A stretch of DNA of 64,000 nt, taken from Flavobacteriaceae bacterium. Lineage in GTDB: Bacteria; Bacteroidota; Bacteroidia; Flavobacteriales; Flavobacteriaceae. The position numbers and the translations under genes are program-made. The stretch is taken from the NCBI GenBank assembly GCA_016764435.1, contig JAESRX010000008.1, positions 30,954 through 94,953 of the forward strand, in the 5' to 3' direction. A model generated the notes under the pieces. That model had not been told where the DNA came from, did not search any database, and saw only the letters and a list, made by a program, of their open reading frames with translations. Positions 26,584 to 34,998 of this stretch are shown piece after piece. Position 1 is the stretch's first letter, and each line of letters opens with the position of its first letter.

Positions 26584-28623
26584 ATGAAAAAAATAATCCG
26601 GTATATACCGTTTCAAATTGTCTTGTTTTTAAGTCTAGGAATTGTGTTGGCTACATTTTTTCAAGGTGAATTAATGGTGGTTTTCGGACTCGTTTTTTCA
26701 AGCTTACTATTGCTAGGGATCCTTTGGTGGAAAATAAAAAGTAGCCGTTTTGTTTTTGAGTTGTTTACGTATTGTTGTGTTGTAATAGTAGGGGTGTTAT
26801 TGGTGTTGGCTCATGATGTTCGAAATCATCGAGGACATTATTCTCATCTTGGTTCAATACACCAACAGAAAGAAGTGGCTCTTTATTATTTAAAGATAAA
26901 TAAGGTGTTGAAATCAACACTGAAAACCCAACGGTTTTATGCAGAAGTTATACAGTTAAATAATACGTCTACCAGTGGTCTTATCTTATTGAGTGTACAG
27001 CGTGATAGCTTAAAAATAAATTTAACAGTTGATGATCAAATACTGGTAAAAACTACCTTAGATTCACTTTTAAAACCATTGAATCCCTATGTGTTTGATT
27101 ATTCGTCCTACCTACATAGAAAACAGATTTACGAACAACTTTATGTGAGGAAGGGGGACTATATTTCTATTAAAGATCAGACTCAAACATTCAAAGGGGC
27201 CATTAATTTCGTACATAAAAAGATTAACAAGGAGTTACAGGAGGCTGGTATGTCCGTAGAGGATTTAGGCTTTTTAAATGCCCTATTATTGGGGAAACGG
27301 CAGTTCTTATCCAAGGATGTAATCCAGCTATATGCTACTTCAGGAGTGATTCATGTTTTGGCTATTTCAGGATTGCATATTGGTGTTTTGTTACTACTGT
27401 TACGGGGTGTGTTTCAGTTTTTAGACCGCTGGAAATATGGGAAATGGTTAAGTAGTCTTTGTATTGTACTACTGCTGTGGGGATTTGCTATTTTAGCTGG
27501 AATGTCTGCTTCTGTAGTAAGAGCAGTGACCATGTTTACCGCATTGCAAATAGGGATGAGTTTTAATAAGCGGTATTTTATCTTACAGACTATTTTCAGT
27601 TCAATGCTTATTTTATTGATCGCAAATCCATTTTTTTTGTTTGATGTAGGTTTTCAGTTGAGTTATGCAGCAGTATTGTCTATCGTCTTATTACGTCCAG
27701 CTTTGAGCGATTTGTGGATGCCTAAAAATGTGGTTTCTAGGTATGTTTGGGATTTAGTAACAGTGTCTTTAACCGCGCAATTAGGAGTGTTACCATTGAG
27801 CTTGTTTTATTTTCATCAGTTTCCCATTTTGTTTCTGATTAGTAATTTATGTATTATTCCTATGTTGGCGTTGCTCTTGTTTTCGGGGGTGTTTTCCATT
27901 GTTTTTTCATTGCTTGGACTTCCCGTGTCGTGGTTTATTGCGCTGTTTTCTGCCCTAATTTATTATATGAACACCATTGTGAATTGGGTAAGTTCACAAT
28001 CGCTTTTTTTAATTCAACACATTCATTTTTCGGGAGTGCAATTAAGTATTAGTCTGTGTATTTTAGGGGTGTTTATATTTTTGATTTATCAATTTAAATG
28101 GCGGTTGTTTTACCTTACCGTCTTATTGATTTTTACTTTGCAAATGAGTTTGTTTTACTATAAATACTCCCTTGAAAACAGTTTGGAGATGATCGTATAT
28201 CATCAGTATAAAAAAAGCAAATTACTGGTTAGAAAAGGGGGAGAAGTAATCATTTTCTCTTCAGATTCTACTGCTATGAAAAATGATTTTTTAGTGCAAA
28301 GTTATCAAAATAAGAAAGGTATAGCAACGGTGATTAGGAAGTGTTCAATTCCCACTCTATTTTCTTTTGGAGATAAAAAACTATTCGTTGTAGATAGAGA
28401 CGCAGTGTATAATGTTCCATATTTTACGCTTGATATCGTATTGTTAAGAGCCTCTCCTAAATTAAATTTAGAGCGTTTAATTAGCGTCTTAAAACCGGGA
28501 CTTATCATTGCTGATGGTTCCAATTATCCATCCTATAAAAAACGATGGGAACTGATTTGTATGCAACAAAAAACTCCTTTTCACGACACGTCGAAAAAAG
28601 GAGCTTATCTATTCAAAGAATGA
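26584..28623 (+). CDS. comEC: ComEC/Rec2-type DNA uptake channel protein
   Basis: This 679-residue polytopic protein has an N-terminal membrane pair and a soluble OB-like domain (DUF4131 region, about 60-190). The competence domain follows from about 215 (FLNALLLGKRQFLSKDVIQLYATSGVIHVLAISGLHIGVLLLL contains the signature), with about eight helices. After residue 515 only a short, degenerate C-terminal domain follows, and there is no HxHxDH metallo-beta-lactamase motif. Short ComEC proteins of this kind are common in Bacteroidota. Predicted role: transport of single-stranded DNA across the inner membrane in natural transformation. Confidence 0.9.
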   Translation: MKKIIRYIPFQIVLFLSLGIVLATFFQGELMVVFGLVFSSLLLLGILWWKIKSSRFVFELFTYCCVVIVGVLLVLAHDVRNHRGHYSHLGSIHQQKEVALYYLKINKVLKSTLKTQRFYAEVIQLNNTSTSGLILLSVQRDSLKINLTVDDQILVKTTLDSLLKPLNPYVFDYSSYLHRKQIYEQLYVRKGDYISIKDQTQTFKGAINFVHKKINKELQEAGMSVEDLGFLNALLLGKRQFLSKDVIQLYATSGVIHVLAISGLHIGVLLLLLRGVFQFLDRWKYGKWLSSLCIVLLLWGFAILAGMSASVVRAVTMFTALQIGMSFNKRYFILQTIFSSMLILLIANPFFLFDVGFQLSYAAVLSIVLLRPALSDLWMPKNVVSRYVWDLVTVSLTAQLGVLPLSLFYFHQFPILFLISNLCIIPMLALLLFSGVFSIVFSLLGLPVSWFIALFSALIYYMNTIVNWVSSQSLFLIQHIHFSGVQLSISLCILGVFIFLIYQFKWRLFYLTVLLIFTLQMSLFYYKYSLENSLEMIVYHQYKKSKLLVRKGGEVIIFSSDSTAMKNDFLVQSYQNKKGIATVIRKCSIPTLFSFGDKKLFVVDRDAVYNVPYFTLDIVLLRASPKLNLERLISVLKPGLIIADGSNYPSYKKRWELICMQQKTPFHDTSKKGAYLFKE

Positions 28624-28627
28624 TTAG

Positions 28628-29170
28628 TTATTCTTTGAAAGTATAACTGAAGTCTGTCATGTATTTTGAGTAGTCTTCTTTAGTTTCAATGTTCTTATAG
28701 GCATTTGTGTGGAACATTTTTAAATAGATTTCTAACTGTGAGGGTTTTTGATAGCCTGTAATAGGAGCAATTAATTTTGCTTCTGTATCTAAAAATATAA
28801 TGGTAGGGTAGGCTCTAACACCAAAATAACTAGCCAATTGATGGCCACTATTACGTCTGTTTGCTTTTGCAGGATCGTACCCTGGATTTTTATATACATT
28901 TCCATTATAGGTAATTTCTTTATTACCTTCGGCATTAAATTTAACGGCATAGTAGTTTTTATTTACATAGGCGGCTACATCGGTATTCCCAAAGGTGTTT
29001 TTATCGAGCATTTTACAAGGTCCACACCAGGTAGTATAGGCATCGATCATAATTTTTTTAGGATTTGTTTTCTGAGCAGCTACGGCATCTTCTAAACTCA
29101 TCCAGTTTATTTTTTGTGCATTGATACTAATACTTATTAGTAAAATAAAAAGGAAACTTAATTTTTTCAT
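28628..29170 (-). CDS. Secreted thioredoxin-fold protein
   Basis: With the start at the internal ATG (29170) the protein has 180 residues and begins with a normal signal peptide (LSFLFILLISISINAQ). The longer reading begins at 29188 and adds six residues. The redox motif WCGPCK has Cys49 and Cys52. An inserted segment (GNVYKNPGYDPAKANRRNSGHQLA) precedes the AYPTIIFLD cis-Pro region. This resembles the thioredoxin_7/DUF255-like secreted reductases of Bacteroidota. It probably reduces periplasmic disulfides; the partner is unknown. It converges with comEC, 4 bp apart. Confidence 0.88.
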   Translation of the reverse strand: MKKLSFLFILLISISINAQKINWMSLEDAVAAQKTNPKKIMIDAYTTWCGPCKMLDKNTFGNTDVAAYVNKNYYAVKFNAEGNKEITYNGNVYKNPGYDPAKANRRNSGHQLASYFGVRAYPTIIFLDTEAKLIAPITGYQKPSQLEIYLKMFHTNAYKNIETKEDYSKYMTDFSYTFKE

Positions 29171-29415
29171 CGGTGTTTGTTTTAACATTTTTAATCTGTC
29201 GTAATTTATACAGAAGTTTACAAAAAGTGTTCCAAATATAATAATAACTTATAGAATGGGATGCATTTTTATAGAAATGGATGGAATCGGAGAGGAAAAT
29301 ACTGTCATAAATGATAATTACAGCTGATGAAATAACGTTGGTTTGTGTTTTTGAATAGGTATTGAGCCGATTAAACTTGTTATTCGGCTCATGATTTATA
29401 ATTGGCAACAATTCG

Positions 29416-29640
29416 ATGGCAAAGAATTTTTTTATAGTAAAAAAGATATTGTTCAGTTTCGCTGTGGAAATGAGTATTGTAAAAGGCTACACAGAAGCAT
29501 TATTTATAAATGATAAGGATAAAACCTTATTCATTTTTTAGACTGAAGCGATTAAAACATTGGAAATTGATGGCGAGATTTGAGATGTTACTAGAGCTGG
29601 ATGTTTTAACGTTTTTTGGAGAAGGAAGAAATACTTCTTA
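29416..29640 (+). pseudogene. Possible decayed gene remnant
   Basis: One frame encodes 41 residues from an ATG to a TAG at 29539-29541. It continues with plausible protein (TEAIKTLEIDGEI) to another stop and then further fragments. I recognise no family. It may equally be ordinary non-coding DNA. Confidence 0.2.
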
Positions 29641-29718
29641 TGAGTTAAATGTGTAAGCGTCTTTATCGTGACAAAATAGAGTTACAGTGTCGCTCAAAAT
29701 TGTTGTTTATCGAAAAAA

Positions 29719-29744
29719 AAAGACCTAGGAAATCCTAGGTCTTT
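29719..29744 (-). terminator. Terminator of the peptide-transport block
   Basis: On the minus strand a perfect 11-bp stem (AAAGACCTAGG) with a 4-base loop is followed by a run of about ten T residues. It lies 34 bp beyond the stop of the last POT gene. Confidence 0.92.
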
Positions 29745-29777
29745 AACTATATTTTAATGCTTAATTAAGAGAATATC

Positions 29778-31562
29778 TTATTGAATCCCATGCATCATTT
29801 TCTTGATTTTTCCATTTAGCATTAGGATAACAGCGGCAGCTATTAATGGAATAATAGTGAATATTAAGAAGAAACCAGACATTCCTGTTGCTTCTGTAAT
29901 TCCGTCCATGTTTTCTGCCATGGTCGCAGCTAGTTTTCCTGACAACCCTGTAAATACATACCAAATACCAAACAAGAAGGCTAGCATACGTGCAGGGGCT
30001 AATTTACTCACATAAGACAGTCCTACAGGTGAAATTGACAACTCACCCATGGTGTGTAATAAGAATGCTAAGAGTAACCAGACCATGCTCACTTGAGCTG
30101 TAGCAGCGCCATTTGGAATGCTTAAGGATCCAAAGGCTAATACTCCAAAACCAGCAGCTAATAAGGACAATCCAATCGCGAACTTTTGAGGAGCACTAAA
30201 GGTGTATTTCTTCCATAACTTCGCAAATAATGGTGCTAATGTAATAATGAAAAATGGATTTAATATCTGAAACCATGAGGTATCTACCAAGGTAGAATCT
30301 CCTGTGATTTTGTCGTAGACTCTAAAGATAACTAAGGCCCATATAATTACAAAACTGATGCTTGTAAATAAGATTGTTAAAGGGAATTTTTTATAAATGG
30401 ACTGTGCCAATTTGTAAATAATCCAGGTTAAAATCACCATGGGTCCTATAGACAATACAAAGTCGATAATTTTATAAATCAACCCCCAATTTCCTGACAA
30501 TGTTCTCGCAGTATAATCCTTTGCAAAGATGGTCATAGAGGTTCCAGCTTGTTCAAAACTAGCCCAAAAGAAAATCACAAAAAATGCAATGATAAATACA
30601 ACTTTTAAGCGATCTCCTTCTACTTTCGTAAAACGCTTGATACGGCTTGTTCCTAAAATCACAAAGATGATGATAGATAACATAAAAAATATGGCAGGCA
30701 TTCCTACTCCAATGTCTGTTCCGAAAACGTTAAAAGTAAAGACCTCTTTTGCTAAAAAGTGACTTCCTCTTGAGACAACAGAATACAAACCATCTACAAT
30801 CCATGTAATGGCAAAAAATCCTCCAACAGCTAAAAATAATTGATCTTTTTGAGTATATGGGACACGTAGTTTTTGCTCCTCTTCGGAGAGCTCATATATT
30901 TTTGGTTGTGGCTTGTTAGCTGCTTCTCCAAAAATAGAGCGCGCAAAATAAAATTGTAATAAACCAAAGAACATGAAAATACCCGCTAGTCCAAATCCCC
31001 AACTCCAACTAAAGTTTTCTCCAATCCAACCGACTAAAAGAATTCCAATGAAGGATCCAGAATTAACACCCATATAAAAAATAGTATAAGCACTATCTTT
31101 TTTGTCACTATTTGCAGGGTACATTTTACCTACAGTTGCAGACATATTTGGTTTAAATAAACCCGTACCTACAATTATTAATAGAATTCCTATATAAAAT
31201 AAAAATTTGGTATCTATCGCTAAATCCAAATCAGCAACAGCCATGGCAGCATGTCCTAATGTGATGGAAGAGGCCCCCACAATAATGGTTTTTATATGTC
31301 CCCATTTATTGTCTGCAAGCCAGCCTCCTAGTAGAGGTACAAAATAAACCAACATTACGTACCATCCGAAAAGAGACATGGCCTCGCTACGTTCCCATCC
31401 CCAACCTTCGTCGTCAATTTTTGCAACTAAGAAAAGGATCAATAAGGCACGCATTCCGTAATAACTGAAACGCTCCCACATTTCTGTGAAAAACAGGACA
31501 AATAAGCCTGCCGGATGCCCGAAGACATTGGTGTCGAAAAATTCTTTTTTGGAGGTACTCAT
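29778..31562 (-). CDS. Proton-dependent oligopeptide transporter (POT/PTR2 family), long form
   Basis: With the ATG at 31562 the protein has 594 residues; the extra 14 residues of the longer frame start at a TTG and look non-coding. The POT motif ExxERFxYYG is EMWERFSYYG, and FYMGVNSGSFIG is the second PTR2 signature. It has about 14 helices; the additional pair in mid-protein follows a hydrophilic loop (PQPKIYELSEEEQ). It imports di- and tripeptides with protons across the inner membrane. It is the last of three POT-family genes after a DPP-IV-like protease, but hairpins upstream suggest separate control. Confidence 0.93.
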   Translation of the reverse strand: MSTSKKEFFDTNVFGHPAGLFVLFFTEMWERFSYYGMRALLILFLVAKIDDEGWGWERSEAMSLFGWYVMLVYFVPLLGGWLADNKWGHIKTIIVGASSITLGHAAMAVADLDLAIDTKFLFYIGILLIIVGTGLFKPNMSATVGKMYPANSDKKDSAYTIFYMGVNSGSFIGILLVGWIGENFSWSWGFGLAGIFMFFGLLQFYFARSIFGEAANKPQPKIYELSEEEQKLRVPYTQKDQLFLAVGGFFAITWIVDGLYSVVSRGSHFLAKEVFTFNVFGTDIGVGMPAIFFMLSIIIFVILGTSRIKRFTKVEGDRLKVVFIIAFFVIFFWASFEQAGTSMTIFAKDYTARTLSGNWGLIYKIIDFVLSIGPMVILTWIIYKLAQSIYKKFPLTILFTSISFVIIWALVIFRVYDKITGDSTLVDTSWFQILNPFFIITLAPLFAKLWKKYTFSAPQKFAIGLSLLAAGFGVLAFGSLSIPNGAATAQVSMVWLLLAFLLHTMGELSISPVGLSYVSKLAPARMLAFLFGIWYVFTGLSGKLAATMAENMDGITEATGMSGFFLIFTIIPLIAAAVILMLNGKIKKMMHGIQ

Positions 31563-31605
31563 ATAGATAAGTTTTATGTTTAATGTTATTAGGGCAAGGT
31601 ACAAA

Positions 31606-31638
31606 AAAACGCTCCCAAAATAATTTTAGAAGCGTTTT
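31606..31638 (-). terminator. Terminator-like hairpin in front of the last POT gene
   Basis: On the minus strand AAAACGCT pairs with AGCGTTTT across 17 bases, and the sequence continues as a T-run. It lies 44-76 bp upstream of the ATG at 31562, so it either ends read-through from the upstream gene or attenuates the downstream one. Confidence 0.55.
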
Positions 31639-31847
31639 AAATAGGTGTTTATTTTTAAGGGTGTTTCACGTTGTAAATACACTGTAAATGCTTGGTTTAT
31701 GTATGTTTTAGCGTGAGTGATTTCGCTGTTTATTCAGCGGAAAATAGTGAATTTGATAACTAGATGTTCCCTTTATTAGTGAATGAAGGTGTTTCTATTA
31801 TGAGGGACTCTTATTCCTATAATAGATGCTTTATGAAATTCAATAAA

Positions 31848-31906
31848 AAACCACTCGACCCGACGATAGGAATTGAATCCTATATTTTCGTCAGTTCGAG
31901 TGGTTT
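31848..31906 (-). terminator. Long interrupted hairpin after the middle POT-like gene
   Basis: Outer arms of 11 bp (31848-31858 with 31896-31906), then GACG (31862-31865) with CGTC (31889-31892), and ATAGGA (31866-31871) with TCCTAT (31878-31883). On the minus strand it is followed by TTTTTTATTG. It is much longer than the other terminators here. Confidence 0.65.
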
Positions 31907-31948
31907 ATAGTTTTTTAAGAAAAACTATAAAATTATATTGAGAATCCT

Positions 31949-33406
31949 TTAAGCTTTGGCAGCAACTTTACCAATCACAAATTTGTCATATAAGAACAAA
32001 CAGATTACGGTAAAAACTCCAATAGCACTAAAGACCATCCAGATCTTAGATGGGTTGTAGTTCGTGTATAAAAATTCAGTCAATTGTAATTGGTCCATAC
32101 CCATTAATTCTCCAGCTTTCGCATAGTAATCGTTTTGAGTAAAAGAACTACTGATTTCTGTGATCTCTAATCCACGCTTGGCCACTTCTTCTTGTAATAG
32201 GGTTAATTTATCAGACCATGCTTGGTATAAATTTCCAGATAAGAATCCTGTAAATAAGTTTCCTAAAGCTACGGGTAAAAATGAAGTTCCCATATACAAA
32301 GCTTCCTTACCTTTTGGCGCAATTTTACCTACATATTCAGTGAATTTTGGAGAACTTGCCATCTCTCCAATAGAGAAAACAAAGATTCCAATTACCACAT
32401 ACATTCCATCTCCTGTAGCAAATGACAATCCAATTCCTATAATAGTAATTAAGATTCCAGTAATAATTCCACTCAGTGGTTTTAATTTCATCACTGCGGT
32501 AGAAACTAAAATTTGGAATAGAATAATAAACCCAGAATCCAATACGATAAACATTTCAGGAGCAATTGTTCCGTCTTTAGTTCCAAAAGCTTGGGCTAAA
32601 TAAGGAGAAACATTGCTTAATGAATCATACAATAGGCTTGTGTTAATCCATTGTTCGATATAGTTAGGAAGTGTGTAAAATAATTGGTTAAACATGGTCC
32701 AAAACCCAACCATGATAATTAAAAACAAGGTTAATTTCAGGTCACATAATGCTTCCCAAATGTGTTTTAACGATGTTATTAATGTGGTTCCTAAACTTTC
32801 TGTAGATTTTTCTCTTTCAGGTTCTTTGTAAAAAAACAAGACAAGGATTAAGTTTACTGCAATGGCAGAAGTAGCCATTAAGAAAACAATGTTCCAGCCG
32901 TATTCCTCTCTTAATTTAGAAGAGAATATAGGACCTAGGAAACCACCTACGTTTACCATCATATAAAAAATACCAAAACCAATAGAGGAAGTCTCATCAG
33001 TGGTCGTTTTGGTAACCGTTGCAGAAATAACTGGTTTAAATAGGGCTGCACCTACAGCAATGTATAAGAATGCAGCATATACCATACTGTATTCAGTAAC
33101 CTGTCCCATTAAAAAGTATCCTGATCCTAAGATCAAATAGGCGATAATTAGTATTTTTCTATAGCCAATTCTGTCAGCCAATGCACCTGTAATTAAAGGC
33201 AATAAATAGAGGATAGCCGTAACAGATCCCATTAAAACACCTTTTTGAATCTGTGTAAAACCTAATCCTCCAGTGTCAACAGAACCGGTTAAATACAATG
33301 CTAATACTGCAAATAATCCATACCATGCCCATCTCTCAAAGAGCTCCATGGTGTTCGCCACCCAAAATGCTTTGGGAAATTTTTTAAATACGTCTGTAAA
33401 TTTCAT
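31949..33406 (-). CDS. Divergent POT/MFS family transporter
   Basis: This is a 485-residue, about 12-helix protein. The ExxER motif is retained in a changed form (ELFERWAWYG), and FYMMVNVGGFLGP replaces the usual FYxxINxG signature. A hydrophilic segment near residues 385-420 (EEVAKRGLEITEISSSF, YAKAGELMGMDQ) is atypical. The relation to POT is clear from the N-terminus and gene neighbourhood, but the substrate may differ from that of the two flanking, canonical POT proteins. The gap of 83 bp from the upstream gene contains a terminator-like hairpin. Confidence 0.85.
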   Translation of the reverse strand: MKFTDVFKKFPKAFWVANTMELFERWAWYGLFAVLALYLTGSVDTGGLGFTQIQKGVLMGSVTAILYLLPLITGALADRIGYRKILIIAYLILGSGYFLMGQVTEYSMVYAAFLYIAVGAALFKPVISATVTKTTTDETSSIGFGIFYMMVNVGGFLGPIFSSKLREEYGWNIVFLMATSAIAVNLILVLFFYKEPEREKSTESLGTTLITSLKHIWEALCDLKLTLFLIIMVGFWTMFNQLFYTLPNYIEQWINTSLLYDSLSNVSPYLAQAFGTKDGTIAPEMFIVLDSGFIILFQILVSTAVMKLKPLSGIITGILITIIGIGLSFATGDGMYVVIGIFVFSIGEMASSPKFTEYVGKIAPKGKEALYMGTSFLPVALGNLFTGFLSGNLYQAWSDKLTLLQEEVAKRGLEITEISSSFTQNDYYAKAGELMGMDQLQLTEFLYTNYNPSKIWMVFSAIGVFTVICLFLYDKFVIGKVAAKA

Positions 33407-33429
33407 TTTGATTGTTTTTATGGTTAAAA

Positions 33430-33459
33430 AAAACTCCTATAATTTCTTATAAGAGTTTT
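33430..33459 (-). terminator. Hairpin between two POT-family genes
   Basis: AAAACTC-TATAA (33430-33442) pairs with TTATA-GAGTTTT (33447-33459), with one mismatch and a 4-base loop. A-runs on the left give a T-run on the minus strand. It is probably a partial terminator inside the block. Confidence 0.7.
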
Positions 33460-33489
33460 TTGGATTTTAATTGAAACTCCTTGTTGTTA

Positions 33490-34962
33490 CTACTTAATAC
33501 CGTGTAGTAATTTGTTTATTAAAGGAGATATAATCATGATAGTAATTCCAATACCAATGGCAACATATCCCATGGTACTGTAGACATCTACATATTTCGC
33601 AAGTCCTTCAGCAGCGGATAGTTCCACTCCTTTTTCTTCTCCTCCTGTCATAGTGGCTAAGATTCCAGCAAGGTAATTCGCTCCAGCTAAAGATAAGAAC
33701 CAAACACCCATTAAGGTTCCTGAAAGGTTTGAAGGTGCTAATTTAGTAACCATAGATAGTCCGATAGGAGAGATAAACAATTCTCCAGTGGTATGTAACA
33801 TATATAAAAAACCTAAGGTCCATAATGGAACTCTAAAAGCTTCGTCTACAAATTCGTTTCCTATTAATAGGACTAAGTATCCCAATCCTAATTGAACAAT
33901 TCCTAATCCAAATTTCATTGGAATAGATGGGTTTTTCCCTATTGCAGATAATTTAATCCACATCAGAGAAAAGATAGATCCAAAAATGATGATGTATAAT
34001 GGGTTGAAAAACTGTGTGTTTCCTGCCGTTAATGTAAATCCAAAAACTTCCCTGTTTACATTGTTATTTGCAAATACGGTCAAAGAGGTCCCTGCTTGTT
34101 CAAATAATGCCCAGAATACAACATTAAAACAACATAATATTAAGAATGCAATCATCCTGTGAAGTAATACTTTACCTCCTTTAACTCCTTCAATTAATAA
34201 ATAAATGATAATTCCTATCCCTACAACTCCTAAAACATACCCTACAAGTGCGTTGTGATTTACTAAAAAGTAAATCCCAGGAATAATAGCTAAAGATGCT
34301 AAGTAGATGGCGTATTCAGTAGTTATAATACCGAGTACTTTTTCTTTTAATTTCTCTTCAGAAGGTGGTAAGGCTTTTTCTATATAGTGTTTTTGTCCTG
34401 CAATAAAGAATACCAATCCTAAAAGCATTCCGAAACCAGCCAGTCCAAATCCGTAATGGAATCCGTAGGTTTCTCCTACATATACACAAATAGTAGTGGC
34501 AAGTAACGCACCTATATTAATCCCGATATAAAAGATGGTAAAACCAGAATCTCTTCGTGGGTCATTATCCTCATATAACTTCCCTACAATACTGGAAATA
34601 TTAGCTTTAAAATACCCACTTCCAATTATTAAGAATCCCATTCCCCAAAACAACATATCCATGCCTCCGGCGATGATGAAAATTTCTCCAACAAACATTA
34701 AGATGGCACCAAAAATAACAGCTTTCCGATAACCTAAAAATGCATCCGCAATTTTACCTCCTAGTACAGGAGCTAAATAGATCAATGCAGCATAAGCTCC
34801 GTAAATTAAAAAAGAATCATCTTTTTTAACTAATAATATTTCTATTAAATAAAGAGTTAATAATCCTCTCATTCCATAAAAACAGAAACGCTCCCACATC
34901 TCCGACATAAATAGTACGTAGAGACCCTTTGGATGTCCTTGTTGTATTTGATTTTCAGTCAT
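33490..34962 (-). CDS. Proton-dependent oligopeptide transporter (POT/PTR2 family)
   Basis: A canonical 490-residue POT transporter. EMWERFCFYG (ExxERFxYYG) is on the first helix, FYIGINIGALLA is the second signature, and SPIGLSMVTKLAP lies in the C-terminal half. It imports di- and tripeptides at the inner membrane. It starts 36 bp after the stop of the DPP-IV-like protease gene, with which it is surely cotranscribed, and so would take up the dipeptides that protease releases. Confidence 0.95.
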   Translation of the reverse strand: MTENQIQQGHPKGLYVLFMSEMWERFCFYGMRGLLTLYLIEILLVKKDDSFLIYGAYAALIYLAPVLGGKIADAFLGYRKAVIFGAILMFVGEIFIIAGGMDMLFWGMGFLIIGSGYFKANISSIVGKLYEDNDPRRDSGFTIFYIGINIGALLATTICVYVGETYGFHYGFGLAGFGMLLGLVFFIAGQKHYIEKALPPSEEKLKEKVLGIITTEYAIYLASLAIIPGIYFLVNHNALVGYVLGVVGIGIIIYLLIEGVKGGKVLLHRMIAFLILCCFNVVFWALFEQAGTSLTVFANNNVNREVFGFTLTAGNTQFFNPLYIIIFGSIFSLMWIKLSAIGKNPSIPMKFGLGIVQLGLGYLVLLIGNEFVDEAFRVPLWTLGFLYMLHTTGELFISPIGLSMVTKLAPSNLSGTLMGVWFLSLAGANYLAGILATMTGGEEKGVELSAAEGLAKYVDVYSTMGYVAIGIGITIMIISPLINKLLHGIK

Positions 34963-34998
34963 AATAATTGTAAATTAAGTTTTAATTGATTTAACCTT

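Larger units (their letters stand above)
29171..29777. other. 607-bp intergenic region with no intact gene
   Basis: It holds a 7-bp-armed inverted repeat (29364-29390, GAGCCGA/TCGGCTC), a short rightward reading frame at 29416-29541 with more coding-like sequence after its stop, and the terminator at 29719-29744. The 94-codon leftward frame at 29127-29411 is Asn/Ser/Lys-rich, overlaps the thioredoxin start and is not convincing. Confidence 0.5.
31563..31948. other. 386-bp intergenic region with three hairpins
   Basis: No coding sequence is apparent. It contains three inverted repeats: an 11-bp AT-rich one at 31905-31930 (loop TAAG), a long interrupted hairpin at 31848-31906, and a terminator-like one at 31606-31638, 44 bp before the ATG of the next gene on the minus strand. 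Confidence 0.6.

Noticed and set aside
29127..29411. 94-codon leftward frame upstream of the thioredoxin gene
   Set aside because: It overlaps the thioredoxin signal-peptide region, is rich in Asn, Ser and Lys as in random AT-rich DNA, and has no recognisable domain.
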